Made by a program: the position numbers and the translations under genes. Shown here one piece after another: positions 34,801 through 43,214 of a stretch of 64,000 bases of DNA (position 1 is the stretch's first letter; the number at the start of each line of letters is the position of its first letter). Source of the stretch: a bacterium SCSIO 12643 (GTDB taxonomy: Bacteria; Bacteroidota; Bacteroidia; Flavobacteriales_G; Salibacteraceae); assembly GCA_024398135.1 (NCBI GenBank), contig CP073750.1, forward strand, positions 2,852,001 through 2,916,000, read 5' to 3'. Below the pieces are notes generated by a model that was not told the origin of the DNA, did no database searches, and saw only the letters and a program-made list of their open reading frames with translations.

Positions 34801-35665
34801 AAGCATTTTGATTCCAACACCAACGGGGACGCAAGTTCCTTTGGGTGATCTGGTGGATGTGGAATATGTACGTGGACCACAAATGATCAAAAGTGAAGAT
34901 ACATTCCTGGTGGGCTATGTGTTGTTTGATAAGCGTGATGGATTTGCGGAGGTCGATGTGGTTGAAGCCGCTCAGGATTATATTCAAATGCAAATTAATT
35001 CGGGAGCTTTGGAAATTCCTCCCGGAGTGAGTTACAAGTTTTCGGGGAATTATGAAAATCAGGTGCGAGCAGAGAAAAGATTGTCTTTTATTGTGCCTGC
35101 GGTGCTATTGATTATTTTCTTGATTCTGTATTTCCAGTTTAGATCAATCACCACATCACTGATGGTGTTTACAGGAATTGCAATGGCATTTAGTGGCGCT
35201 TTTCTGATGTTGTGGTTGTATGGGGAATCCTGGTTTATGAATTTTAGCTTTTTCGGAGAAAATATGCGTGAATTATTTCAAATGCATACCGTTAATCTGA
35301 GTGTCGCTGTATGGGTAGGATTTATTGCCTTATTTGGAATTGCCACTGATGACGGAGTTTTGATCGGTACCTATTTGGATCAAAGCTTTGCGCAGTTTAA
35401 ACCACAATCTAAGGCTGAAATCAGAAAAGCGGTAATACATGCAGGGTTACGTAGAATTAAACCAGCCGTGATGACATCTGCTACAACGATTATCGCATTG
35501 CTCCCGGTGTTGACATCTTCCGGACGCGGTGCAGATATTATGATTCCAATGGCTATTCCGGCATTTGGTGGAATGGTAGTCGCATCAATAACCTTCTTCA
35601 TTGTACCAGTGTTGTATAGCTGGCGGGCAGAGTACCAGTTGAATAGAAAAAAGTTAGAACCTTAA
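31859..35665 (+). CDS. cusA: CusA/CzcA family heavy-metal RND efflux pump
   Basis: This 1268-residue inner-membrane RND transporter expels metal ions using the proton gradient. Visible are the N-terminal helix, TM4 acidic residues (TMVDLGIVLSENV), and three methionines, M714, M764 and M867, that align with CusA M573, M623 and M672, the copper/silver relay. It is about 220 residues longer than CusA because of extra membrane segments (about residues 520-690) and an inserted hydrophilic piece before M867. The start codon is GTG at 31859. Substrate likely Cu(I)/Ag(I), which is inference. Confidence 0.95.
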   Translation: MLNKIIRYFLENKLVTILVALVFILGGWITAPFGWDTGVLPSDPVAVDAIPDIGENQQIVFTQWQGRSPQDIEDQITYPLTTSLLGIPGVKSIRSSSVFGFSSIYIIFNDDVEFYWSRSRILEKLNSLPAGVLPDGVQPALGPDATALGQVFWYTLEGRDAQGNPTGGWDLHEIRSVQDFYVKYALNAVDGVSEVASIGGYVQEYQVDVNPDALKAYDISLEKVLNAVKNSNKDVGAKTIEINRAEYLVRGLGYIKSVEDLELAVVAVADNVPIRIKDIGKVNLGPATRRGLLDKDGAEVVGGVVVARYGANPLQVINQVKGKMDEIASGLPKKVLADGTESQLTIVPFYDRTQLIQETLGTLEEALTLELMITILVVIVMVLNLRASILISSLLPIAVLMVFIAMRIFHVDANIVALSGIAIAIGTMVDLGIVLSENVIKHVKEAPATQKLIDTIYNAAAEVSSAILAAVSTTIVSFIPVFTMEAAEGKLFKPLAFTKTFALLASLIVALLILPALAHAVFGFKIKKDVKGMVFHVALTVLGIGLLIFGFHWAGITVAAFGIIGGVVSRISVPNFFTENYAVIITLVSVTWLLAKSWMPLGAGESLMLNYMFVVLIVALILGVFYALEHYYERILNMVLIHKKRFLMVPAVLMLIGLMSWIGYNSTFGFAAKGLDRVGWNIRTTAVWSSLAHTFPGIGKEFMPALDEGSFLLMPSSMPHAGVEQNKEVVQQLDMLLANIPEVDLAVGKMGRAETALDPAPISMYENVINYKSEYVVDEKGYKVPFKVNEKGWFILKNGNAVSRKRLLIKRISTDQLVPDSDGEYFRNWRDDIQSPDDIWKEIVKYTKLPGVTSAPKLQPIETRLVMLQTGMRAPMGIKVYGPDLATIEQFGIELESVLKEVPSVKTEAVFADRIVGKPYIHLKINRSKIARYGLLVNDVQRIIETAIGGMTLTSTVEGRERFPVRVRYPRELRDDPEAIRSILIPTPTGTQVPLGDLVDVEYVRGPQMIKSEDTFLVGYVLFDKRDGFAEVDVVEAAQDYIQMQINSGALEIPPGVSYKFSGNYENQVRAEKRLSFIVPAVLLIIFLILYFQFRSITTSLMVFTGIAMAFSGAFLMLWLYGESWFMNFSFFGENMRELFQMHTVNLSVAVWVGFIALFGIATDDGVLIGTYLDQSFAQFKPQSKAEIRKAVIHAGLRRIKPAVMTSATTIIALLPVLTSSGRGADIMIPMAIPAFGGMVVASITFFIVPVLYSWRAEYQLNRKKLEP

Positions 35666-35675
35666 AATTCTAAAA

Positions 35676-36920
35676 ATGAAAAGAGTATTAAAAATATATC
35701 TGATGGTTTGCGTAGTCCTGAGTATTCAAATAGTTGCACAGGGACAGAGTATGCCACCAGAATTGCATGAATATTTAAAGATGGCTGCATCAGGTAATCC
35801 CGGTTTAAAAGCGAAGTATACCCGATTTGAAATGGCCGTAGAAAAGGTTGCACAATCAAATGGTCTTCCGGATCCAACATTGTCATTTGGCTATTTCGTT
35901 CAGCCTATTGAAACCAGAGTAGGGCCCCAACAAGCGAAATTAAGTTTGACACAAATGTTTCCCTGGTTTGGCACCTTGAAAGCGAATTCTCAAAGAGATA
36001 GTTTAATGGCACAGTCGAGATATCAGGAGTTTCTGGAAGCCAGGTATCAATTGTATTATGAGGTGAAATCCGCATATTATCCGATATATGAGTTACACCA
36101 AACGATTCGGTTACATGAGGAAAACATTAAAATCTTGGAAAACTTCAAGCAAATCTCTACAGTAAAGTATAAAAATGGGATTGGAAGTATGGTGGATGTC
36201 ATTCGAGTAGATATTCTATTGGAAAATGCGCAGACAGAAATTGAAGTGCTCCGTTCTCAAAAATATCCATTGGAAGTTAGATTTAATCGCTTGCTGAACC
36301 GTGAAGATTCAATGGTGGTCTATATCCCAAGGGAGTTAAAGATTTCAAAGGATGAAATCATAGGAGATAGTATCCTGGGAAATCCGGTTTTACGCGCCTA
36401 TGATTTGCAAATCGAATCCTCAAAGGCAGAGCAGATAGTCGCAAAGAAGCAGGGACATCCTATGATCGGTGTAGGGGTAGATTATGTATTTGTAGGGAAT
36501 AGTGAAAGCGTTGTTCAAAATAGTGGGAGAGATGCATGGATGCCTATGGTTTCTATGACGCTCCCCATTTATCGAAAGAAATACAAAAGTGCAGTTCGTA
36601 CAGCTGAGTTAAAGGAGAAAGCGCTGCAACTGGAACAACATGATTACGAGAATACATTAATGACGGATTATGAACTGGCTAGATACACCCTGGAGATATC
36701 CGTAGAGAAATTGGATTCTTATCAAAGACAGATTAAAAACTCTGAAATGGCAATTAAAATCTTGATGGCATCGTATAGCAATTCGGGAAAAGACTTTGAA
36801 GAAGTTTTGAGAATGCAACAGGAGTTATTACAGTATCAAAAAGCGCAAGTGGTGGCTATGAAAGAGTATCACATTGCTTTAGCCAGATTAAAATATTTAA
36901 CAGGAGATCCATTTCCTTAA
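35676..36920 (+). CDS. TolC-family outer membrane efflux protein
   Basis: This 414-residue protein has a signal peptide (residues 1-23) and the internally repeated helical hairpins of TolC-like channels (ILENFKQISTVKYKNGIGSM and LEQHDYENTLMTDYELARYT), with beta segments for the outer-membrane barrel (DPTLSFGYFVQPIET, PMIGVGVDYVFVG). It would form the outer-membrane duct for the adjacent RND pump and adaptor. Only 10 bp separates it from the pump gene. Confidence 0.93.
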   Translation: MKRVLKIYLMVCVVLSIQIVAQGQSMPPELHEYLKMAASGNPGLKAKYTRFEMAVEKVAQSNGLPDPTLSFGYFVQPIETRVGPQQAKLSLTQMFPWFGTLKANSQRDSLMAQSRYQEFLEARYQLYYEVKSAYYPIYELHQTIRLHEENIKILENFKQISTVKYKNGIGSMVDVIRVDILLENAQTEIEVLRSQKYPLEVRFNRLLNREDSMVVYIPRELKISKDEIIGDSILGNPVLRAYDLQIESSKAEQIVAKKQGHPMIGVGVDYVFVGNSESVVQNSGRDAWMPMVSMTLPIYRKKYKSAVRTAELKEKALQLEQHDYENTLMTDYELARYTLEISVEKLDSYQRQIKNSEMAIKILMASYSNSGKDFEEVLRMQQELLQYQKAQVVAMKEYHIALARLKYLTGDPFP

Positions 36921-36932
36921 AAAAGAAATCAA

Positions 36933-38213
36933 ATGAAAAATTTAAATTATAAAAAACTGATTGGATACCTGGTGCTTATTGCATTAGGGTTTGGTATCGC
37001 AAAGATTACGTCCAATTCAGATAAAAGTCAGAAAGAAACTCATGAATTGCATCAGCATGCAGATCAAAATGAAACGTATACTTGTGCCATGCATCCCCAG
37101 ATTCGTAAGAATGAACCTGGGGATTGTCCTATTTGTGGGATGGAATTGATTCCGGTAAAAAACGAAACGAATCAAGACAATCCTGCAGCAATCAAGATGT
37201 CGTCATCTGCGATGAAGTTGGCTGAAATTCAAACACAAAAGATTGCTACAAAGAAGCCCACAAAGGAGTTGCGATTAAATGGAAAGGTTCAACCGGATGA
37301 ACGCTATGTTTTTTCACAAACTTCGCATATTGGTGGACGAATCGAGAAATTATTGATCAGTTATACTGGTGAGTTTGTACGTAAAGGTCAGGTGATTGCC
37401 TATGTCTATTCTCCGGAATTGGTAACGGCTCAGGAAGAATTGATTGAAGCGCATAAAATCAGATCTCATCAACCGGAATTATACGAAGCGTCACGGGTAA
37501 AACTGAAAAACTGGAAACTGAGTGATGCACAAATCGATGGAATTTTAAAATCGGGTAATGTGACCGAAGAATTCCCGATTCATTCGGATATTTCCGGGGT
37601 AGTGGTCTTAAAGCGTGTGAATGTTGGAGATCATATTATGCAGGGTCATTCGCTATATGAAGTAGCAGATTTATCTAAGGTGTGGGTCATGATAGATGTG
37701 TATGAAAAAGACTTACCCTGGGTAAAAGTGGGAGATTGGGTACAATTTACGATTCAGTCTCTACCAGGCGAACAGTTTTCCGGGAAGATTAGTTTTATTG
37801 ATCCGGTAATTCATCCTAAAACAAGAGTGGCACGTGCGAGAATTGAAATGCCGAATACGGATGAAAGATTAAAACCGGAAATGTTTGTGAGTGGGATCAT
37901 AGAAAGTAAATTGAATGATGAACCGGAAGCGATTGTCGTACCGAAATCCGCAGTGATGTGGACCGGGAAACGATCAGTGGTTTATGTGAAAATGAAAAAC
38001 GCATCTGAAATTCAATTTGTGCTACGCCAAGTTGTTGTAGGGCCGGAATTGGGTGATGGATATGTGATTTTAAGTGGATTGGAATCCGGTGAAGAAATCG
38101 CTATACATGGCACATTTGCAATTGATGCTGCTGCACAACTAGCAGGGAAACCTAGCATGATGAGTCCTGAAATGGGAAGTAAATCTCACAAAGAACATCA
38201 TATGGAAATGTAA
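36933..38213 (+). CDS. cusB: RND periplasmic adaptor with heavy-metal-binding domain
   Basis: This 426-residue membrane-fusion protein has a membrane-anchored N-terminus (residues 6-24) and a heavy-metal-binding domain with C51, M53, H54, C65, C68 and M70 (YTCAMHPQIRKNEPGDCPIC). Barrel-sandwich, hairpin and beta-barrel segments follow (IEKLLISYTGEFVRKGQVIA, then WVMIDVYEKDLPWVKVGDWV). It links the pump to the TolC-type channel and delivers metal. CusB-like by domain and neighbourhood. Last gene of the four-gene operon. Confidence 0.93.
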   Translation: MKNLNYKKLIGYLVLIALGFGIAKITSNSDKSQKETHELHQHADQNETYTCAMHPQIRKNEPGDCPICGMELIPVKNETNQDNPAAIKMSSSAMKLAEIQTQKIATKKPTKELRLNGKVQPDERYVFSQTSHIGGRIEKLLISYTGEFVRKGQVIAYVYSPELVTAQEELIEAHKIRSHQPELYEASRVKLKNWKLSDAQIDGILKSGNVTEEFPIHSDISGVVVLKRVNVGDHIMQGHSLYEVADLSKVWVMIDVYEKDLPWVKVGDWVQFTIQSLPGEQFSGKISFIDPVIHPKTRVARARIEMPNTDERLKPEMFVSGIIESKLNDEPEAIVVPKSAVMWTGKRSVVYVKMKNASEIQFVLRQVVVGPELGDGYVILSGLESGEEIAIHGTFAIDAAAQLAGKPSMMSPEMGSKSHKEHHMEM

Positions 38214-38255
38214 ATTTTTTCAAAAAAAATCAGAAAAAGAGTTGTAGTTAAGATA

Positions 38256-38277
38256 TTCATCGTAATATTGCAATGAA
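38256..38277. promoter_or_regulatory. Probable ArsR operator
   Basis: An imperfect 22-bp palindrome (left arm TTCATCGTAAT, right arm ATTGCAATGAA, 9 of 11 positions paired) ends 14 bp before the ArsR start. An inverted repeat of this size just before an arsR gene is the usual autoregulatory operator. Confidence 0.6.
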
Positions 38278-38291
38278 ACAATAGAAGGGTT

Positions 38292-38621
38292 ATGGGAGTC
38301 ACAAAATCAGATTTGTTTACAGACGAACAAAATGAAATTGCCAGAATTGCGAAGGCCATGGCACATCCTGCGCGCGTAGCTATAATTGATTATTTATTAA
38401 AGGCAAATGCGTGTATTAATGGCGATTTAGTAGAAGAGTTGGGTTTGGCTCAAGCTACAATTAGTCAGCATTTAAGAGAATTAAAGAATATAGGAATCAT
38501 ACAGGGCACCATTGAAGGAGTATCGGTGAGTTATTGTATCAACTCCGCAAAATGGAACGAAATCAAGACCCTGTTTAATGCGTTGTTTGATCAATATAAC
38601 GATCCGACAACCTGTTGTTAA
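38292..38621 (+). CDS. arsR: ArsR-family metalloregulatory repressor
   Basis: This 109-residue winged-helix repressor has the ArsR core AKAMAHPARVAIIDYLLKAN with recognition helix LAQATISQHLRELKNIGII. Likely sensor cysteines are C41 (NACINGD), the cysteine in VSYC, and the C-terminal pair C108-C109; the C-terminal pair is typical of the arsenic sensors in Bacteroidota. It leads the ars cluster and has a palindrome just upstream. It would release DNA on binding As(III). Confidence 0.92.
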   Translation: MGVTKSDLFTDEQNEIARIAKAMAHPARVAIIDYLLKANACINGDLVEELGLAQATISQHLRELKNIGIIQGTIEGVSVSYCINSAKWNEIKTLFNALFDQYNDPTTCC

Positions 38622-38640
38622 ATCAGTTAAAATTAGAACG

Positions 38641-39111
38641 ATGAAACTATCAGAAGTAAAAAGCGTTTTATCAAACTTAGAGAGTTTGAAATTCCAATTA
38701 CCAAACGGAACATATGTTCCTCAAAATTTTCATATCACGGAAGTAGGGGTAATCACTAAGAATTTTATCGATTGTGGTGGAACCATTCGTACGGAGCATA
38801 AAGTGAATTTCCAGTTATGGGAAGACGAAAAGGATATTGATCATTTATTAAAACCAAAGAAACTATTGGATATCATTCAACTTTCCGAAAGAGTTTTGGG
38901 AATCGAAGATCATGAAATTGAAGTGGAGTACCAGGATACCACCATTGGAAAATATGGGTTGGAATTTGACGGAACACAATTTCTGCTCACCACATTGGTG
39001 ACCGATTGTTTGGCAAAAGATAAATGTGGAATTCCTGAAGAGAAACCAAAAGTAGCATTGGCTGACGTTGGAGAAAGTTCATGCTGTACTCCAGGCGGAG
39101 GTTGTTGTTAA
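38641..39111 (+). CDS. DUF6428 family protein
   Basis: This 156-residue protein matches DUF6428, a family found in Bacteroidota arsenic clusters. The start is ATG at 38641; an earlier in-frame ATG would overlap the ArsR gene. The core is alpha/beta (VTKNFIDCGGTIRTEHKVNF type) and the last residues are a cysteine tail (SSCCTPGGGCC). That tail strongly suggests thiol-metalloid binding; a chaperone-like role delivering As(III) to Acr3 is inference. It ends 68 bp before arsC. Confidence 0.88.
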   Translation: MKLSEVKSVLSNLESLKFQLPNGTYVPQNFHITEVGVITKNFIDCGGTIRTEHKVNFQLWEDEKDIDHLLKPKKLLDIIQLSERVLGIEDHEIEVEYQDTTIGKYGLEFDGTQFLLTTLVTDCLAKDKCGIPEEKPKVALADVGESSCCTPGGGCC

Positions 39112-39128
39112 ATCATTAAAGATGAATT

Positions 39129-39164
39129 TTAAAGGTCACTGAGCGGAGTCGAAGTGACCTTTAA
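39129..39164. repeat. REP-like hairpin inside the ars operon
   Basis: A perfect 12-bp stem (TTAAAGGTCACT and its complement) encloses the 12-base loop GAGCGGAGTCGA. The core CACTGAGCGGAGTCGAAGTG is a short palindromic repeat seen in many Bacteroidota and other genomes. Within the window it occurs once. It lies between the DUF6428 and arsC genes and may stabilise or attenuate the transcript. Confidence 0.65.
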
Positions 39165-39179
39165 TCAAATGCCATAAAA

Positions 39180-39788
39180 ATGAACTTAGATTCAAGTATT
39201 GAACAAATTTTACAGCAACCGATTCCAGAAGAAAGAAAGGCATTGCTGCAAGTATTGATTGATTATGTTCAAGCCAAAGTCGATGAAAAAGAGGACATTG
39301 TTTTAAATTTCATTTGTACCCATAATTCCAGAAGAAGTCAGTTTGCACAAATCTGGGCCACTGTAGCGTCACATGCATTTGAGATCCCAACCACATGTTT
39401 ATCTGGAGGTGTTGAAGTCACCGAATTTAATTCTCGAGCAGTAGCCTCGTTAAAACGTATGGGATTTGGGATTACTTCTGAAGGGCTAGAAAACCCAAAG
39501 TATTCTGTGGAATACGCATTGAAAGCGGATAAGCAGGTGATGTTTTCTAAATTATTTGATGATCCGGTAAATCAATTTCCAAAATTTGCTGCCGTAATGA
39601 CGTGTGATCATGCAGATGAAAATTGTCCGTTTATACCCGGAACTGAAAAACGTATTTCGGTAAACTACGAGGACCCAAAAGCATTTGACGGGACAGCGCA
39701 GGAAGTGGAAATGTATGATCAAAGGTCTATGCAAATCGCTTCTGAAATGTTTTATGTATTCTCAAAAATCAACAAGAATGTCAACTAA
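39180..39788 (+). CDS. arsC: Arsenate reductase (low-molecular-weight phosphatase type)
   Basis: This 202-residue protein has the phosphatase loop C46-THNSR-R52 ([16 protein letters not shown]) and a second pair C142-x6-C149 ([12 protein letters not shown]). C46, C142 and C149 form the cysteine triad of thioredoxin-coupled arsenate reductases, so it probably reduces As(V) to As(III). It overlaps the acr3 start by 11 bp. A leading 40-residue helical extension is common in the Bacteroidota subgroup. Confidence 0.9.
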   Translation: MNLDSSIEQILQQPIPEERKALLQVLIDYVQAKVDEKEDIVLNFICTHNSRRSQFAQIWATVASHAFEIPTTCLSGGVEVTEFNSRAVASLKRMGFGITSEGLENPKYSVEYALKADKQVMFSKLFDDPVNQFPKFAAVMTCDHADENCPFIPGTEKRISVNYEDPKAFDGTAQEVEMYDQRSMQIASEMFYVFSKINKNVN

Positions 39789-40809
39789 AAAATTAAGCTT
39801 TCTAGATTCGTATTTAACCCTGTGGATTTTTCTCGCTATGGCCGTTGGTGTTGGGTTAGGTTATTTTGTGCCGTCTATTGCGTCAAGTATTGATGGAATG
39901 ACTAGTGGTTCTACAAACATTCCTTTGGCAATAGGATTGATATTGATGATGTATCCACCATTGGCTAAAGTGGATTATAAACTACTACCAAAGGTTTTAA
40001 AAGATGTGAAGCTGCTATCCGTGTCTTTAATTTTGAATTGGATCATTGGTCCAATACTCATGTTTGTATTGGCATTGGTGTTTTTGCAAGATTATCCGGA
40101 GTATATGGTCGGGGTGATTTTAATCGGATTGGCACGTTGTATCGCTATGGTTTTGGTTTGGAATGATTTGGCTGATGGCAGTAGAGAGTATGGGGCTGCT
40201 TTGGTGGCTTTGAACAGTATTTTTCAGGTATTTGGATATAGTTTTTACGCATGGATTTTTATCACTGTATTGCCACCGTATTTTGGGTTTGAAGGAGCGA
40301 TCGTAGATATCTCCATTGGTACTATTGCAGAAAGTGTGGCTATTTATCTCGGGATTCCATTTTTGATGGGAATTTTAAGTAGAACCATTTTGGTGAATAT
40401 GAAAGGTGAAGAATGGTATAAAACGAAGTTTATTCCTACTATCTCTCCAATTACGCTAATCGCATTGTTGTTCACCATTGTATTGATGTTCTCTTTAAAA
40501 GGTGAGTTGATCGTAGAGATTCCAATGGATGTAATAAGGGTGTCTATTCCACTTCTGATTTACTTTTTGGTGATGTTTATTGTAGGTTTCTTTATGAGCC
40601 GTGCTTTAGGTGCGGATTATCAAAAGAATGCTTCGATTTCATTTACAGCCACAGGGAATAATTTTGAATTGGCCATTGCAGTAGCGATTGCGGTATTCGG
40701 ACTAAACTCCGGACAGGCATTCGCTGGAGTGATTGGTCCATTGGTAGAAGTGCCTGCGTTAATCTTGTTGGTTCGTGTCGCTTTTTGGTTAAAGAAGAAG
40801 TATTACTAA
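39778..40809 (+). CDS. acr3: Acr3-type arsenite efflux transporter
   Basis: This 343-residue inner-membrane protein of about ten helices exports As(III). The family signature is [20 protein letters not shown], with its conserved cysteine essential for As(III) in studied Acr3 proteins. I chose ATG at 39778, which begins with [13 protein letters not shown] and overlaps arsC by 11 bp; the longer in-frame start would add 31 residues inside arsC. It completes the ars pathway: sensor, thiol protein, reductase and pump. Confidence 0.95.
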   Translation: MSTKKLSFLDSYLTLWIFLAMAVGVGLGYFVPSIASSIDGMTSGSTNIPLAIGLILMMYPPLAKVDYKLLPKVLKDVKLLSVSLILNWIIGPILMFVLALVFLQDYPEYMVGVILIGLARCIAMVLVWNDLADGSREYGAALVALNSIFQVFGYSFYAWIFITVLPPYFGFEGAIVDISIGTIAESVAIYLGIPFLMGILSRTILVNMKGEEWYKTKFIPTISPITLIALLFTIVLMFSLKGELIVEIPMDVIRVSIPLLIYFLVMFIVGFFMSRALGADYQKNASISFTATGNNFELAIAVAIAVFGLNSGQAFAGVIGPLVEVPALILLVRVAFWLKKKYY

Positions 40810-41717
40810 TATTCTAAAACATTGTATTTGTGATAGAGTAGTCGCGTATTGTCGTGGTCTAGATCATCGATCCAACCGATGTAATACTCTGTAATTGGAG
40901 AAATCATCAATTTGTCCAATGACTTATGCTGGATACGCATAATTTCATTGGGATAACTTTCCTCAATTTCTTCATAGTTGAAATTATGCGTGACCGTTGG
41001 GTACAAATCAACAGCACCAAATAGATGAAGGAATTCGTGTACGATGACCGCAGGGTTTTTATTTGTAATAATAGAGTATTCTACATCTGGTCCATTTGAA
41101 TACGTGTGGTATGATGCTGAAGGAGTGTTTTCATAGTATCCATTTACAAAAAACATCACTGCAACATTATCTGTGCGATATTCGTTGCGTAAACGAGCGA
41201 TTAGACGTTCCAAGTTCATAACCTTGTTTTTGGTCTTCATTTTACGTTCCTCAGTTTTTTTGACTCCTCGTGATGCGTAAATGGCGATTTTGTTAGCCCA
41301 GGCATCAACAGTTCGAAGTTTCTTGTGGTTAGAAGAATGAAGTAATCCTAAATCAAGACTTAAATCATAAGGCTTGATTTTATTTTCAGAAAGAGACAGT
41401 TTGGATTGTTGTGAGTGAATAACTGGTGAAATAATAAGGTTTTTATTGTGTTTGATTGCCAATTGTTCTATCCAGGTCGTTGCTTTCTTCAGGGAGTCTA
41501 ATGTGGAATCAACATCATATTGTGTCCACGGGTGATATGCATTAACATCTACGAAAATGGCATAAATAATTACGCTGTCTTTTAATGTTTTACATACGTT
41601 TAAATTTCGACTTGGCGCTATGTATTCACTATGATGGTAAATGATTTGTGTTTGGTTGAATCCACCGCAACTGGATAAAAGAAATATTGGAATGGTAAGG
41701 AGCAAGAAGTATTTCAT
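40806..41717 (-). CDS. Lipoprotein with metzincin-like zinc motif
   Basis: I chose ATG at 41715-41717 (303 residues), which begins a lipoprotein signal ([17 protein letters not shown]). The motif [15 protein letters not shown] fits the metzincin zinc site H-E-x-x-H-x-x-G-x-x-H/D, with Asp as the third ligand as in snapalysin-type proteases. A downstream Met-turn candidate is [11 protein letters not shown] or NEIMRI. This suggests a surface-anchored zinc protease, though no substrate is known. The 3' ends of this gene and acr3 overlap by 4 bp. Confidence 0.7.
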   Translation of the reverse strand: MKYFLLLTIPIFLLSSCGGFNQTQIIYHHSEYIAPSRNLNVCKTLKDSVIIYAIFVDVNAYHPWTQYDVDSTLDSLKKATTWIEQLAIKHNKNLIISPVIHSQQSKLSLSENKIKPYDLSLDLGLLHSSNHKKLRTVDAWANKIAIYASRGVKKTEERKMKTKNKVMNLERLIARLRNEYRTDNVAVMFFVNGYYENTPSASYHTYSNGPDVEYSIITNKNPAVIVHEFLHLFGAVDLYPTVTHNFNYEEIEESYPNEIMRIQHKSLDKLMISPITEYYIGWIDDLDHDNTRLLYHKYNVLEY

Positions 41718-41830
41718 AGGTCTTTGGGTATTTAGATTCATAACGTGATTAAGAGTAAATTGTTATGTAAGACGACAATATTAGTGCCAAAGAATTATGA
41801 ATTAGTTTCAAGAAAAGATGAGAATCCATT

Positions 41831-41838
41831 TAAATTTG
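41831..41838 (+). promoter_or_regulatory. Possible promoter of the aldose-epimerase gene
   Basis: TAAATTTG matches TAnnTTTG, 17 bp before the ATG at 41856. The -33 element is weak. Confidence 0.4.
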
Positions 41839-41855
41839 GGGCTTAATCTTAAGCA

Positions 41856-42731
41856 ATGAAACACCAAATAGAAAACGAACGGTATACGGTTCAAATCAAT
41901 GAGGTAGGTGCAGAGTTATGTAGTTTTAAATCCAAACAAAGTGGACTGGAATATATATGGCAGGGAGATGCTCAATATTGGGGCAGTACGGCTCCTGTAT
42001 TGTTTCCTATCATCGGTGCGTTAAAGAATGGAGTGTATTCTTATAAAGGACAGGAATATTCCGTACCTAAACATGGATTTATTCGCCATAATGAGAATCT
42101 GACGATCGATAGAAAAGCCACTAATGAAGTTACTTATTCATATGATTCTGATGCGGAAGTGAAGAAGCATTATCCTTTTGATTTTCATTTTGAAATCACG
42201 TTTTTGTTGGAGGACAATAAATTAACGGTATCTCATATAGTTGAGAATAAGGGAACTAATGAAATGCTGTTTTCATTGGGCGGACATCCGGCATTTAATT
42301 GTCCGTTACTACCGAACGAATCTTATGATGATTACTATCTGGAATTTGATCAGGAACAAACTTTACCCACTACTGTATTATCCGGTAATGGTTTACAAAC
42401 TGATGAAACATTTGATGTGATTCAAAACAGTTCAAGAATTGATCTAACGGAAGACTTATTTGCCAATGATGCTTTGATTTTTAAAGATATTGCATCCAAA
42501 AAGGTAGCCTTAAAAAATCATCAAAACCCGCACTCAATTGAAGTGACTTATTTTGACTTTAAGAATCTAGGTGTTTGGGCGAAACATAAAGCTCCATTTA
42601 TATGTGTTGAACCGTGGTTAGGGGTCACCGATCATGAAAATACAACAGGCGATTTTGAAAAGAAGGAGGGAGTTTTGAGTTTGTCTTCAAATGAAGTATA
42701 TCATGCTAAATTTGAGATAAAAGTGAGTTAG
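41856..42731 (+). CDS. Aldose 1-epimerase family protein
   Basis: This 291-residue protein belongs to the galactose mutarotase-like superfamily (LacX-like branch): GAELCSFKSKQSGLEYIWQG at the N-terminus, VLFPIIGALKNG, the conserved PKHGFIR motif, FSLGGHPAFNCPL with the catalytic-type His, and FICVEPWLGVTD near the C-terminus. It interconverts sugar anomers; the exact sugar is unknown. It is cytoplasmic and monocistronic. Confidence 0.92.
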   Translation: MKHQIENERYTVQINEVGAELCSFKSKQSGLEYIWQGDAQYWGSTAPVLFPIIGALKNGVYSYKGQEYSVPKHGFIRHNENLTIDRKATNEVTYSYDSDAEVKKHYPFDFHFEITFLLEDNKLTVSHIVENKGTNEMLFSLGGHPAFNCPLLPNESYDDYYLEFDQEQTLPTTVLSGNGLQTDETFDVIQNSSRIDLTEDLFANDALIFKDIASKKVALKNHQNPHSIEVTYFDFKNLGVWAKHKAPFICVEPWLGVTDHENTTGDFEKKEGVLSLSSNEVYHAKFEIKVS

Positions 42732-42740
42732 TATAAAATA

Positions 42741-43214
42741 CTATTTCCGTAATTTTTCTAGTTGTTGGATATCCAGTAAGTCTTTTGGACGTTGCGCTTT
42801 TAATTTGCTTGAGATGAGATCGTCATAAGATAGAACTCTCCATTTAAGTATTTTGTTTTTGTTTACTTCAACGAGTTCACTATTCTTATAAGCTTCTTCA
42901 AAAGTCTTTGATGAAGTAAATTTAGTTATGAGTTCAAGATTTAAATCTGTAGGGGAGAATTTAATAGAGATATTTTGAAGTTGTTTTTTTACTTGATCAG
43001 GGAAATCGGTTATTTCATATCCCAAATCGTTCAATACCAGAATAAGATTTTCGAAATTTTTAGCACTTGTTTCAATCCAGAAGTCGACATCTGCAGAATG
43101 ACGTTGATAACCGTGGAAATTAACAGCACCACCTCCAACTAACAGCATTTTAACTTTATATTTATTGGCTAAATCAATGAATTGATCAATATTTTCTCCC
43201 CAGACGTTATCCAC
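42741..43214 (-). CDS. Minimal nucleotidyltransferase (MNT-like), possible toxin-antitoxin member
   Basis: With GTG at 43212-43214 this has 157 residues. It carries the nucleotidyltransferase motif GGGAVNFHGYQRHSADVDFW, matching G-G-x-A then D-x-D. Later segments (WRVLSYDDLISSKLKAQRPK) match DUF6036/AbiEii-like proteins. Such proteins can modify tRNA or proteins with nucleotides. An alternative TTG start at 43232 is possible. The GTG overlaps the stop of the 60-residue gene by 8 bp, fitting a coupled toxin-antitoxin pair. Confidence 0.75.
   Translation of the reverse strand: MDNVWGENIDQFIDLANKYKVKMLLVGGGAVNFHGYQRHSADVDFWIETSAKNFENLILVLNDLGYEITDFPDQVKKQLQNISIKFSPTDLNLELITKFTSSKTFEEAYKNSELVEVNKNKILKWRVLSYDDLISSKLKAQRPKDLLDIQQLEKLRK

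Noticed and set aside
31859-35665. Frameshift or fusion in the RND pump because of excess length
   Set aside because: One open frame covers all conserved motifs in order, and the extra blocks are in-frame and plausible in membrane topology.
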